In this document: one piece after another, positions 8,093 through 17,627 of the stretch
Numbering within the stretch: the stretch's first letter is position 1
Layout: the number at the start of each line of letters is the position of its first letter
Program-made: the position numbers and the translations under genes
The notes under the pieces: generated by a model
The model's input: only the letters and a program-made list of their open reading frames with translations
Told to the model about the DNA's origin: nothing
Databases searched by the model: none
Assembly (NCBI RefSeq): GCF_004331685.1
Contig: NZ_SJSM01000003.1
Span: 434,001 to 498,000 of the forward strand
Direction of reading: 5' to 3'
DNA length: 64,000 bases
Origin: Pedobacter hiemivivus
GTDB lineage: Bacteria > Bacteroidota > Bacteroidia > Sphingobacteriales > Sphingobacteriaceae

Positions 8093-11000
8093 ATGAATAA
8101 AGTCTATCCGTTTGTCTTTCTATTATTGTTATTTTCTATTGAATGCTATAGCCAAAATAGCTATAAGCTAGAAGAAATAACTCCTAAGTCGCCAACTGCG
8201 TCAGGTATACAAAAATACGGTGAAGTTCCGGTTTCTTTAAATAATGGCACCAGTTCAATTTCAATTGAACTTTATAAGCTATCCGCTGGTTTGGGAGATT
8301 TAGAAATTCCTATTTCATTAAATTATTATAATAATGGCTTAAAAACTGATGAGATCCCTTCCTCGATAGGTTTAGGATGGGATTTGTTTTGGGGAGGTGT
8401 AATATCGCTTACGCAAAGGGGTAACTATGATTTTTCTGAAATAGGCTCAGGTTTGTATAGCGGAAAATCTTTATACTATTATCAACAGGCAGGACAGAAT
8501 TTGAGTTATGTAGAAAGGTGTGATTATGAGGAAGGTATGGTTTCAGGTCGGTATGAAGGAGAGCCTGATACTTATAGCTATAACTTTCTAGGCCATTCTG
8601 GAAATTTTTATTTTGATGTTGATCAAAAAATAAGAGCATACCCAGAGTCAGATCTTAAATTTTCTACTGTAGGTCCTGGCGGTGGTTCATTTAAAATTAT
8701 TGATAATAATGGAAATACTTTCTATTTCCAGCAATCAGAATTAAGTAGAGTTACTTCTTTTCAACAAGATCCATTTATTAGTCCGATAAATGTTCCATCA
8801 TCTATCTTTTTAACGAAGATTGAAACAGCAAAGGGCAGAAAAGTGCGATTTACTTATAAAGAGACAGGTTTTGAGACAGTTAAGAAGGGAGAACGACTAT
8901 CAGTTACTGGCGTTAGATCCGGGGGTACTTTTGGAATGATACCATATAGGTCTGATTTAGATACCACCAAATATTATTTGTCAATGACTCATTTACTTCC
9001 TGATTCTATTATAACAGACAATGGATATATAAAGTTTATTCACAGTAGTACAGGGAGACTGGATGTTAGTAAAATTTCTACAGGGAGTATGTCTTATATT
9101 ATGGGCTTTAAAGTAGCTAATTATCAAAATAACAAGGTGTCAGAATTTGAGTTTTTGCAATCGTATTTTGATACGGACAAAAGACTAAAACTGACCTCAG
9201 TGAGAGAGATTTCAGAGAACAAGGTTGCTAGGAATTGGCAATTTTCATATTATGGTGAAAACTTGAGCTTTCCTGCCTTTTATGACAAGGGTAAGGATCA
9301 TTGGGGCTATTATAATGGAAAGTATAATGCTTCTCTACTTCCTGAAGCTCATTATAAGGAATTATTCACACCATCTTCATTGTATCAACCCCATCAACAG
9401 CTTGGAATGCCAAATGATATTCGTGTTGGAGATAGAAATGCTGATCCGTCGTATAGTATGCGTGGTTTGCTTAAGGGAATTAAATACCCAACTGGCGGGA
9501 GTTCAATATTAACCTATGAGCCTAATCAGATTAAGGTCAGGCTATATACCGATATTACAAATAATAGGTTCTTATCATGGCACTTGCCTTATGATACAAT
9601 TTGTGCAGCCTCTGTTATGTATAATGTTCCTGTATTTACAACGAATATATCTAAAACATTTACGATAACCAGGGGGAAGTATGCCTATGTAAATGCTTCA
9701 ATAGAGCAAGATAATTACTATCATGATAATCATTCATCAATTTGGATTTATGGCCCTGAAGCCTCTGCTAATGAAATAAGTTATGCAATGTATCCAACAG
9801 GGACGTCTGTTCCTAAAAGAGTGTATCTGAGTCCTGGAGAATACCGGGTGCAGCTAAATGCAGGATATACCTTTGATGAGTATGATAGATTAGTACCACT
9901 GGAAGCAAGTTTTGAATTGCTTACGGAGGATCCAGATGTGTTCCCGCCATACTTTGTAGGAGGCAATAGAATTAAGTCCATAACTAGTATTGGAGAGAAT
10001 GGAAAGGTTATTTCTGGAAAATACTATGAATATGTCGATAGTTTAAATAAGGTGAATTTTGAAATCATTCCTTATTATGAAAAGCGCTATCAGGAATCGG
10101 TGGATTTTGGTTTAGCAGACTATTCAAGCGCGACCGTTCATGTTATATCAAGTGATCCAATAGTACCAATTGTTGGAAGTGTTATTGAATATCCTTTTGT
10201 AACAGAATACATGGATAGTTTAGGTTTGCATGGGAAAACAAGCTATGAATTTGATAGGACACGAAATCTGTCGAGTGGTAACATGATGCCATGGATGACC
10301 AATTGGATTTCAGGGAAAATACTATCCAAAAAAGACTATGTTTTTAAAGATGGTAACTATAATTTGGTCCGTTCTATTGAGAACAAATATTTTTCTTCTG
10401 ATACCTTGAGTTTTAAAATGCATCCTAAAACGCTAGAATTAATTAGTTTCACTAGTGGTTTTATTCCTGCTCCAATGCCCGGAGCCTGCAATGGGGATCC
10501 TAATAGGGCTTTGAAGATCACAGAGTCCGGACTCTCGGTTTGCAGGTACTATTTAAAAGAATCAATAGCAAAGGATTATTATGGGATATCAAATGTTATT
10601 TCTGTAAATAATATTTCACATGGTTCGGTTTACCATGCCTTGCCAACTTTTCAAACTGTTACTGAAAGTTCGGGGGGATTACTTAAAACAAAAACTTATT
10701 ATTCTAGTGATTACAATACTACCATTGTTTCCTCAAATGAAGCGAAAGGATTGAAGCAATTAGCAAATTTAAATAAATTACTGCCAATTGAATCCTTATT
10801 GATTCGGACGATTAATGGAATAGATCACGTTGTTAAAGGAAGTTTAATGACTTTTAAAGAGGATAGAGGTTTGGCAGATACAGCCTATTCTTTATCTATC
10901 ATTACTCCTGTTCCTCTAAGTTCATTTAGCAAAAGTTATATAAATAGTAATGGGGTCTTTGTAAAAGATCTACGTTATAAAGCTGATTTGAATTTTTCGA

Positions 11001-11395
11001 TATATAATGCTTATGGAAATGTTATAGAGCAGCAATATACAGATAATATGAAAGAACTATATCTATATGGGTACAAAGGACTGTATCCAGTTGCCAAAAT
11101 CATCAATGCAGAATATATACAACTTTCGGGACTTATCAACCAGGATTATTTATCTGGAATTACTGATGATAATACATTGAGGGATTACTTGAATACACTT
11201 CGTACAAATTTGCCCAAATCTCAGATCACTACCTACACATACTCTCCTTTGGTTGGTATGACAAGCCAAACTGATCCAAAAGGTGAAACGATTTATTATG
11301 AATACGATAGTTTTCAACGGTTGAAGTGTATTAAAGACCGGCAAGGGAATATTGTAAATAGTTACGATTATCATTATAAACCCCAAACAAATTAA
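8093..11395 (+). CDS. Rhs/YD-repeat shell protein without toxin tail
   Basis: This 1100-residue exported protein has a signal peptide (MNKVYPFVFLLLLFSIECYS) and a conserved Bacteroidota Rhs N-terminus (GIQKYGEVPVSL, then SIGLGWDLFWGGVISL). A long beta-rich middle follows. The C-terminus has Rhs/YD-type strands (LYLYGYKG near 988, YEYDSFQRLKCIKDRQGNI near 1069-1087) and stops at HYKPQTN. It has no Rhs core-associated 'DPxG' box and no toxin. An upstream in-frame ATG at 8048 overlaps the stop of the relic and would put 15 extra residues before the signal, so 8093 is preferred. It is AT-rich compared with the later Rhs gene. Its stop lies three bases from the next start. It may form a shell with the downstream Rhs toxin protein; this is inference. 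Confidence 0.8.
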   Translation: MNKVYPFVFLLLLFSIECYSQNSYKLEEITPKSPTASGIQKYGEVPVSLNNGTSSISIELYKLSAGLGDLEIPISLNYYNNGLKTDEIPSSIGLGWDLFWGGVISLTQRGNYDFSEIGSGLYSGKSLYYYQQAGQNLSYVERCDYEEGMVSGRYEGEPDTYSYNFLGHSGNFYFDVDQKIRAYPESDLKFSTVGPGGGSFKIIDNNGNTFYFQQSELSRVTSFQQDPFISPINVPSSIFLTKIETAKGRKVRFTYKETGFETVKKGERLSVTGVRSGGTFGMIPYRSDLDTTKYYLSMTHLLPDSIITDNGYIKFIHSSTGRLDVSKISTGSMSYIMGFKVANYQNNKVSEFEFLQSYFDTDKRLKLTSVREISENKVARNWQFSYYGENLSFPAFYDKGKDHWGYYNGKYNASLLPEAHYKELFTPSSLYQPHQQLGMPNDIRVGDRNADPSYSMRGLLKGIKYPTGGSSILTYEPNQIKVRLYTDITNNRFLSWHLPYDTICAASVMYNVPVFTTNISKTFTITRGKYAYVNASIEQDNYYHDNHSSIWIYGPEASANEISYAMYPTGTSVPKRVYLSPGEYRVQLNAGYTFDEYDRLVPLEASFELLTEDPDVFPPYFVGGNRIKSITSIGENGKVISGKYYEYVDSLNKVNFEIIPYYEKRYQESVDFGLADYSSATVHVISSDPIVPIVGSVIEYPFVTEYMDSLGLHGKTSYEFDRTRNLSSGNMMPWMTNWISGKILSKKDYVFKDGNYNLVRSIENKYFSSDTLSFKMHPKTLELISFTSGFIPAPMPGACNGDPNRALKITESGLSVCRYYLKESIAKDYYGISNVISVNNISHGSVYHALPTFQTVTESSGGLLKTKTYYSSDYNTTIVSSNEAKGLKQLANLNKLLPIESLLIRTINGIDHVVKGSLMTFKEDRGLADTAYSLSIITPVPLSSFSKSYINSNGVFVKDLRYKADLNFSIYNAYGNVIEQQYTDNMKELYLYGYKGLYPVAKIINAEYIQLSGLINQDYLSGITDDNTLRDYLNTLRTNLPKSQITTYTYSPLVGMTSQTDPKGETIYYEYDSFQRLKCIKDRQGNIVNSYDYHYKPQTN

Positions 11396-11398
11396 GCA

Positions 11399-11785
11399 AT
11401 GAAATTACTATCCTATTTTACTTTTCTGTTTTTGATATTAACGGGAATGGTCTTTAACAGTTACGGACAAGAGCAAAAGAGTCAGAAACAAGATGCTTCA
11501 ATAGCGGTGCAGCGACAAAAACAGGAGCGGAACTATTATCGGAAGAGCCTTGGCGTAGATTCGCTAAAGGCTGTGCAGGTTGCCCAGGTTCAGAATGCTT
11601 ATAAAGCTGCCCTAAACATCATTGTAGCCGACACAAGTCTGAATGAAGCGGCAAAGCGGACTAGAATTAGCGCATTGATGGAGGTAAAGAACCAGAAGCT
11701 TCGAGGACTGCTTAGTCCTGCACAGCAGGAGAAGATTATCCCGACCACAGAGCGGGTTCCCGCTAAACCAATAAACCAACTTTAA
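11399..11785 (+). CDS. Small exported helical protein, Spy/CpxP-like
   Basis: The product has 128 residues: a signal peptide (about 1-24, ending NSYGQ), then an almost entirely helical, Gln/Lys/Arg-rich body. The pattern KNQKLRGLLSPAQQEKI near residues 99-115 resembles the LTxxQ-type motif of Spy/CpxP periplasmic chaperones and related small Bacteroidota proteins. It sits 3 bases after the first Rhs gene and 29 bases before the second, so it is surely co-transcribed with them. A chaperone or adaptor role in export or folding of the Rhs proteins is an inference from location and helical character. The exact family is not certain. Confidence 0.65.
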   Translation: MKLLSYFTFLFLILTGMVFNSYGQEQKSQKQDASIAVQRQKQERNYYRKSLGVDSLKAVQVAQVQNAYKAALNIIVADTSLNEAAKRTRISALMEVKNQKLRGLLSPAQQEKIIPTTERVPAKPINQL

Positions 11786-11814
11786 TTAGCATTGGCTCTC
11801 TTAACGCCCCATAT

Positions 11815-14800
11815 ATGAAAGTTCTGCATTTCTCGATATCCAAAGCCTCATGCAGGTACTGGTTATTCCTGTTTTTTATATTGTTAAATTTTAACTGGCA
11901 GAGTGCCCATGCCCAGAGTGGCACATCAATGTATGATGCTTTTTTAATTCCTGTAAATGGCTGCGGGTATAATGGCTTTACGGATTACCAGAACAATGGT
12001 TATGGTTTCAGCGACAACTATGGGCAGTCGAGTCCTGATGTATGGTATACCTTTACATTGAGTAGTACTGCTGATGTTAGCATTTCTCTTTGCAACAGTA
12101 ATTTTGATACTTACCTTCATTTATTGGATATTAATGGGGGGCTGGTAGATATGGATGATGATCAAGGTTGTGGGGGAAATGCTTCAGCTATTAATCCAAC
12201 TCTTGGAGCTGGGACTTACTATATTGTTGTGGAGGGATACAGCAGCTATACCGGAGACTTTGTTTTAGACTTTGCGGCTAATGGGGCTGGGACGTCTGTT
12301 GGCTCGGATATATACAATCCCGTTTATGCAGGTAGTTTTAGTGGATCTGGAAGTTATACAGATACCCGTAGCAATGCCGATGATTGTCTTGGAAACAACA
12401 TCGGACAAGCCAGTAATGATATTTACTATCAGTTTACTTTAACAAGTGAATCAGAAGTAACGCTTTCTCATTGCGGGAGTTGGTTTGATACTTATATGCA
12501 TTTGTTGGATGGTTCTGGTACGGTGATCACGACCAATGATGATAATACGGGGCCGGCTTGTCCAGGGATCCAGTCTTATATTCAAATGACGCTTCCTGCC
12601 GGGACTTATTATGTGGTTTCGGAAGGAGCCGGTACAAATGTGGGTGACATTGTCACAAACATTAGTGTGATGCCAATTCCTTTAGGGGCTGCTCCAGTTA
12701 TTGCTTATGGCAATCCTGCTTCTTTTACAGTAGGGATGGCCATTAACCAATTAGGTCCTTCTAATACTGGCGGTGCGGTTTGGTCTGGTGGTCAAAGTAC
12801 GACAACGCTTGCCGGAAGTGGCTGGCCAGGTTCCGCAAATGGAACGGGCACTGGAGCGAGTTTTAATAATCCGCTGAATGCAGCGGTAGATGCTTCAGGC
12901 AATGTGTATGTGGCTGATGTGGGTAATCACAGTATCCGTAAGATTACTCCGTCGGGAGTGGTGACAACTTTTGCTGGTGGTGGTTATGCAGGGTATGCGG
13001 ATGGAGTTGGTACCTCGGCTTTATTTCGTCATCCATCTTTTATGGCTATAAATTCATCCGGGAATATATTTGTATCCGATCAGCAAAACCACCGGATTAG
13101 AAAAATTACTCCATCTGGTGTCGTGAGTACCTTTGCCGGGAGTGGTTCTATTGGTTCTGCAAATGGAACAGGAACAGCTGCAAGTTTCCAATTTCCCATG
13201 GGTTTGGCTTTTGATGGTTCAGGGAATCTTTATGTATCGGATGCTTATAACCATAAAATCAGGAAGATCAGTCCCTTGGGCGTGGTGAGTGATTTTGCGG
13301 GTTCAGGGAGTGCTGGGGCAGCAAATGGGGCGCTGGGCTCTGCTGGTTTTAACCTGCCTATGGGACTGGTATTTGATGCAGCAGGTAATTTATATGTAGC
13401 TGATCGGGCCAATGATAAGATAAGAAAAATTAGTTCTTCGGGTGTGGTGAGTACGGTTGCGGGAAACGGATCAAGAGGGTTTGCAAATGGTTCTGGTGCT
13501 AGTGTAATGTTTTGGTCACCCAATAACCTGGTATTGGATGAAGATGGGAATATTTATGTTGTTGATCAGGGGAACAACATGATCCGTAAGGTGAGCCCTG
13601 CGGGAGAGGTCAGCACATTTGCGGGCACGACTGCAGCTGGTTCTGTGAATGGTACAGGGGCTGTGGTGCGTTTTAACTCTCCATTTGGGATTTCCAAAGG
13701 TGCTGATGGGGCCATGTATGTAGTTGAAAATGCAGCTAATCTGGTCCGTAAGATGACGTTGATAAAGGCTTATACGATCAGTCCTGCTTTACCTGCAGGT
13801 TTGGCGTTTAATGATACAGATGGAACAATCACTGGTACACCCACAGTTGTGGCGCCACTAACGACTTATACCATTACGGCATATAATGGTGCAGGGAGCC
13901 ATAGTACAACATTGAGTTTTGCGGTTAATGCGGCTTTGGCTTGTGTGGAGGCTAGTCAGGATCAGAATTACATTACGACGTATGTCCCAAGGGAAGCTGG
14001 TTTGACGACAGTAGCAGCGGTCACAGCTGCAAGTTGTGACCCGGATAAGGTGCAGACTGGGATTCAGTACTTTGATGGGCTGGGCAGACCATTACAAACT
14101 GTACAGGTTAAGGGCAGTCCGGATAAGAAGGATATTGTTGTACCGATAACTTATGATGCCTTTGGTAGGGAGAGCAAAAAGTACCTGCCATATGCCAGTA
14201 TAGATAATAACGGGGCGTATAAAGCGGGAGGGTTAACCGAAGTGATTAATTATTATAATGCTCCGCATGCAGGGCATGCGGTAGCATTTAATACACCGTT
14301 TTCAGAGACCAGGTTTGAGCCTTCTCCGTTAAACAGGGTATTGGAGCAAGGGGCTCCGGGGGTATCCTGGCAGATTGGTGGCGGGCACACGATAGGAATG
14401 AGTTATGAAACCAATGTCGCCGGAGAGGTGAATATCTGGATCGTTTCTGAGACTGGAGGGGCTAGTGTTACATCTCCTTACAATGCTGGAACACTTTATA
14501 AGATGGTGAGTAAAGATGAGAGTGGTAATGAAAGCATCGAGTATAAAGACTTGCAGGGAAAGGTAGTTTTAAAGAAAGTGCAGGATGGAGTCGGAACCTA
14601 TATTTCCACTTACTATGTGTATGATGATCTGGATAACCTAAGGTATGTGTTGCCTCCTGCGGTAAGTGTTGCCGGCTTTACTGAGGCTGATGGTGTTTTT
14701 CTGAATTACATTTATGGTTATCATTATGATGGTCGTAAGCGATTGATTGAAAAGAAAATTCCGGGCAAGGGTTGGGAGAGTATGGTCTATAATAAACTGG

Positions 14801-17076
14801 ACCAGCTTGTTTACACTCAGGATGCCAATCAGAAATTTAATCATCAATGGAGTTGGATAAAGTATGATGCTCTTGGAAGAGTGATATTGACAGGGGTGGA
14901 GAATAATAACACTTTAAGCCGGCAAGTAGTTCAGGATGATTATATCAATACCCTAGCAGGTCCATTATGGGAGGAACGTACGACTGGTCGGACTGATGGT
15001 TATACCGTGCGGACGCATCCTATGGCTGGTGAAGAATATGGAAATATAGTTTTTCATAGTGTAAACTACTATGATGATTATGATTTTCCTGGTAATATAT
15101 TTGGACAACCTAATAGCTCACTGGGGCAGGTTGGTTCAGAGAGAACAAAGGGATTGCTTACTGCGAGTAAGATCAGGGTGCTTGGGACAAGTAATATGCT
15201 GCAAACGATAAATTATTATGATCAGGAAGGTCGGGTAATCCAGAGCAAGAGCCAGCATTACCTAGGCGGTGTTGTAAGCTCGAATAATTACGATGAGATC
15301 ACTAATACTTATAGTTTTGTTGGTGAGTTGAAAGAAAGTACGCGAAAGCATTATGTCGGTGGTAGTGAAAATCTGTATGTGTATAATGAATACGTGTACG
15401 ATCATATGGGGAGAAAGACCGCGACGCGACAAAAGACCGGGGATAATTATTCAACTGGAAACCCGTTGGTGTTGTTATCAAAGAGTCGCTATAATGAGAT
15501 CGGCCAACTGAATTTTAAGGATCTGCATAGCACAAATTTAAGTTCTCCGGTTTTTGCGCAGAGCGTGGAATATAAATATAATCCAAGGGGTTGGTTGAGT
15601 AGCCAAACTGCGGAATTGTTTACTCAACACCTGAAATATGATGAACTGTTGCCTGGAGTGACAGCTCAATACAATGGTAACATCAGCAGGCAGGAATGGG
15701 GAACTAGTCATTACTACAATTATACTTATAACAAGCTGAACCGTTTGGAACAAGGTATTAGCAGTGAGGGCAACAATGAAACATTGACTTATGATGTGAT
15801 GGGTAATATTCAGTCTCTGACCCGATATCACCAGACTCATGGATTGGTGGATCAGTTAGGTTACGACTATGGGATCGGTGGGAATAGGTTACAGTCAGTG
15901 ACAGATAATGTTCCGTCAAATGTTAATTCTGTTTTCCAGCTTCCTGGTACGACTGGTTATGTGTATGATCTGAACGGTAATATGAGCTCCAGAACAAATG
16001 CCGGTTATGCCGAAAACAACATCAGTAACATTACTTATAATCATTTGAACCTGCCAACGGATATGAATGCCAATGGTGCAGTAATTGCCTATACTTATGA
16101 CGCGGGGGGAAATAAACTAAAAAAAACAGTAAGTGGTGCTGTAAGTTTAAATAATGAGTATATTGGTGATATCCATTACGAGGATGGGGTGTTGAAGTTT
16201 GTAAATACTGAGGCAGGTCGGGTTGTGCGCAATGGCTCTACTAATTACTCATATGAATATACATTAACTGATCACCTGGGTAATGGACGGGTGTACTTTG
16301 ATATTCAAGGTGGTGTAGCTACTAAAATCCAGGAGACGGATTACTATGCTTTTGGTTTAGATATCCAGAAGAGTTTGTCAGGTACAGAAAATAAGTACCA
16401 GTATAACGGAAAAGAGAAGCAGGATCAGGAGAAGATGTTAGATTACGGGGCACGTTTCTATGATCCGGCGATAGGCCGTTTCAGTACAATAGACCCGCTT
16501 GCTGATGAATTTGATCATAAGTCACCGTATAATTATGCGATGAATAACCCTATTTTAATGATAGATCCCGATGGGATGGCTGCTGATACAGGAAAGGTTA
16601 CCCCCGCGCCAAAACCTGATTCTGGCGGATCAGCAGCGGTAGGAATAGTCCTTGCACTTAATGAAGTATCTATTGTAGCAAAACCATTAGCTAGAACTAT
16701 GCCTTTTGTAACTGCAGGAACTATTAGTTGGAGTGTTGGGTGGAATTTCGGTAGATGGCAGTCAAAACCTGAAAATAATTTAGCTTTTACAACTGCTATA
16801 GCAAGTTTTCTTGTGAAATTAGGTGTGGATGGTAATAAATTAGGACTTTCCCAAAGTAATTCTACTGAGAAATCTGATGAACTTCCTGATGGCTTTAAGG
16901 AGACTAAAGAGTTTGGTAAACCACATGGGCAAAAGGTATACAAAAAGGGGAATAAATATTATTCCAAGGATGCTGATGGACATAATGGCGGTAGCTGGAA
17001 AGTATTTGAAAAGCAGGGGACTAAATTGAAAAGAGTTGGTACGGCTGATAAGGATTTAAATATATTTAAAAGATAG
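11815..17076 (+). CDS. Multidomain Rhs polymorphic toxin (PPC-NHL-Ig-DUF6443-Rhs core-toxin)
   Basis: The domains of this 1753-residue exported protein run in order: signal peptide (to about 33, SAHAQ); two PPC-like beta domains (about 35-159 and 167-290), each with a DTYLHLLD or DTYMHLLD motif; six NHL propeller blades (about 328-647), each with a D.GN.YV.D...N.IRK pattern; an Ig-like domain (about 652-705, LPAGLAFNDTDGTITGTP); DUF6443 (about 712-852, IQYFDGLGRPLQTVQ); YD repeats; the Rhs core (about 1483-1588, ARFYDPAIGRFSTIDPL ... DPDGM). The tail after Met1588 (165 residues) holds a toxin-like module ending in DADGHNGGSWKVF and DKDLNIFKR, resembling Ntox21-type RNase toxins of the BECR fold. 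In Rhs/TcC proteins the core cleaves itself after such a DPxG(L/M) motif. The candidate immunity gene starts 2 bases after the stop. Confidence 0.87.
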   Translation: MKVLHFSISKASCRYWLFLFFILLNFNWQSAHAQSGTSMYDAFLIPVNGCGYNGFTDYQNNGYGFSDNYGQSSPDVWYTFTLSSTADVSISLCNSNFDTYLHLLDINGGLVDMDDDQGCGGNASAINPTLGAGTYYIVVEGYSSYTGDFVLDFAANGAGTSVGSDIYNPVYAGSFSGSGSYTDTRSNADDCLGNNIGQASNDIYYQFTLTSESEVTLSHCGSWFDTYMHLLDGSGTVITTNDDNTGPACPGIQSYIQMTLPAGTYYVVSEGAGTNVGDIVTNISVMPIPLGAAPVIAYGNPASFTVGMAINQLGPSNTGGAVWSGGQSTTTLAGSGWPGSANGTGTGASFNNPLNAAVDASGNVYVADVGNHSIRKITPSGVVTTFAGGGYAGYADGVGTSALFRHPSFMAINSSGNIFVSDQQNHRIRKITPSGVVSTFAGSGSIGSANGTGTAASFQFPMGLAFDGSGNLYVSDAYNHKIRKISPLGVVSDFAGSGSAGAANGALGSAGFNLPMGLVFDAAGNLYVADRANDKIRKISSSGVVSTVAGNGSRGFANGSGASVMFWSPNNLVLDEDGNIYVVDQGNNMIRKVSPAGEVSTFAGTTAAGSVNGTGAVVRFNSPFGISKGADGAMYVVENAANLVRKMTLIKAYTISPALPAGLAFNDTDGTITGTPTVVAPLTTYTITAYNGAGSHSTTLSFAVNAALACVEASQDQNYITTYVPREAGLTTVAAVTAASCDPDKVQTGIQYFDGLGRPLQTVQVKGSPDKKDIVVPITYDAFGRESKKYLPYASIDNNGAYKAGGLTEVINYYNAPHAGHAVAFNTPFSETRFEPSPLNRVLEQGAPGVSWQIGGGHTIGMSYETNVAGEVNIWIVSETGGASVTSPYNAGTLYKMVSKDESGNESIEYKDLQGKVVLKKVQDGVGTYISTYYVYDDLDNLRYVLPPAVSVAGFTEADGVFLNYIYGYHYDGRKRLIEKKIPGKGWESMVYNKLDQLVYTQDANQKFNHQWSWIKYDALGRVILTGVENNNTLSRQVVQDDYINTLAGPLWEERTTGRTDGYTVRTHPMAGEEYGNIVFHSVNYYDDYDFPGNIFGQPNSSLGQVGSERTKGLLTASKIRVLGTSNMLQTINYYDQEGRVIQSKSQHYLGGVVSSNNYDEITNTYSFVGELKESTRKHYVGGSENLYVYNEYVYDHMGRKTATRQKTGDNYSTGNPLVLLSKSRYNEIGQLNFKDLHSTNLSSPVFAQSVEYKYNPRGWLSSQTAELFTQHLKYDELLPGVTAQYNGNISRQEWGTSHYYNYTYNKLNRLEQGISSEGNNETLTYDVMGNIQSLTRYHQTHGLVDQLGYDYGIGGNRLQSVTDNVPSNVNSVFQLPGTTGYVYDLNGNMSSRTNAGYAENNISNITYNHLNLPTDMNANGAVIAYTYDAGGNKLKKTVSGAVSLNNEYIGDIHYEDGVLKFVNTEAGRVVRNGSTNYSYEYTLTDHLGNGRVYFDIQGGVATKIQETDYYAFGLDIQKSLSGTENKYQYNGKEKQDQEKMLDYGARFYDPAIGRFSTIDPLADEFDHKSPYNYAMNNPILMIDPDGMAADTGKVTPAPKPDSGGSAAVGIVLALNEVSIVAKPLARTMPFVTAGTISWSVGWNFGRWQSKPENNLAFTTAIASFLVKLGVDGNKLGLSQSNSTEKSDELPDGFKETKEFGKPHGQKVYKKGNKYYSKDADGHNGGSWKVFEKQGTKLKRVGTADKDLNIFKR

Positions 17077-17078
17077 TC

Positions 17079-17627
17079 ATGATAAAAAACCCAATTGATT
17101 TTGAGAATCAATTTATTGAAAAATTTGGAGATATAGATAGGATAACATTACGATCGCTCACTAAGAATAAACTACGCTTTGAACTTGGTGGTGATGAAAC
17201 AGATCTAAATAGAGTCAGCCAGGCGAAAGACAGGAGTAGTCAAATTTTACAATATTGTTTTAATGGATTACCAATATGGTTGCGTATTATATTATGGGAT
17301 AAAGAGGGTGAAATGGACTTGAGTAATGCTGGTCTAGCTATAGAAACTTCTGATAAGAATTTTAGAGATGAGAACGAAGAAGATATATTGTATTTGTATC
17401 TAAAAAAGTATTCTCCTCTTATAGTAAGCCCAATTGTTACTTCAATAATTAATTATGAAATGGCTGAAGAACCATCTGCAAATATAACATGTTATTTTGT
17501 TGATTTCGATAGGTCTATAATAATGAACATTTATGATGATAGAGGGATGGATGTTTATTCTCCTAATAAAGCAATTATTGAGGGACTTTTAAATAGATTT
17601 TCTAGTTGGGCGATTAATGATGTATAA
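17079..17627 (+). CDS. DUF3885-like protein, probable immunity protein of the Rhs toxin
   Basis: This small protein (182 residues) has no signal peptide and is acidic. Its C-terminal part carries CYFVDFDRSIIMNIYDDRGMD, split at residues of about 138-158, and ends with LLNRFSSWAIND. This is the DUF3885 pattern (…YDDRGMDV…, then a helix with a W). It starts 2 bases after the toxin stop, is strongly AT-rich like the toxin tail, and would stay in the producing cell. Position and composition make it the likely cognate immunity protein; the biochemical function is not shown. No other gene follows in this direction. Confidence 0.72.
   Translation: MIKNPIDFENQFIEKFGDIDRITLRSLTKNKLRFELGGDETDLNRVSQAKDRSSQILQYCFNGLPIWLRIILWDKEGEMDLSNAGLAIETSDKNFRDENEEDILYLYLKKYSPLIVSPIVTSIINYEMAEEPSANITCYFVDFDRSIIMNIYDDRGMDVYSPNKAIIEGLLNRFSSWAINDV

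Noticed and set aside
12799..13757. Regular DNA repeats that could look like a CRISPR or tandem repeat array
   Set aside because: The repeats are about 162 bases, in frame and encode NHL blades; they are diverged at the DNA level.
16533..16943. Minus-strand frame of 136 residues under the toxin tail
   Set aside because: It is antisense to a well-supported coding region, has a Pro/Ser-rich sequence without domain features, and no promoter.
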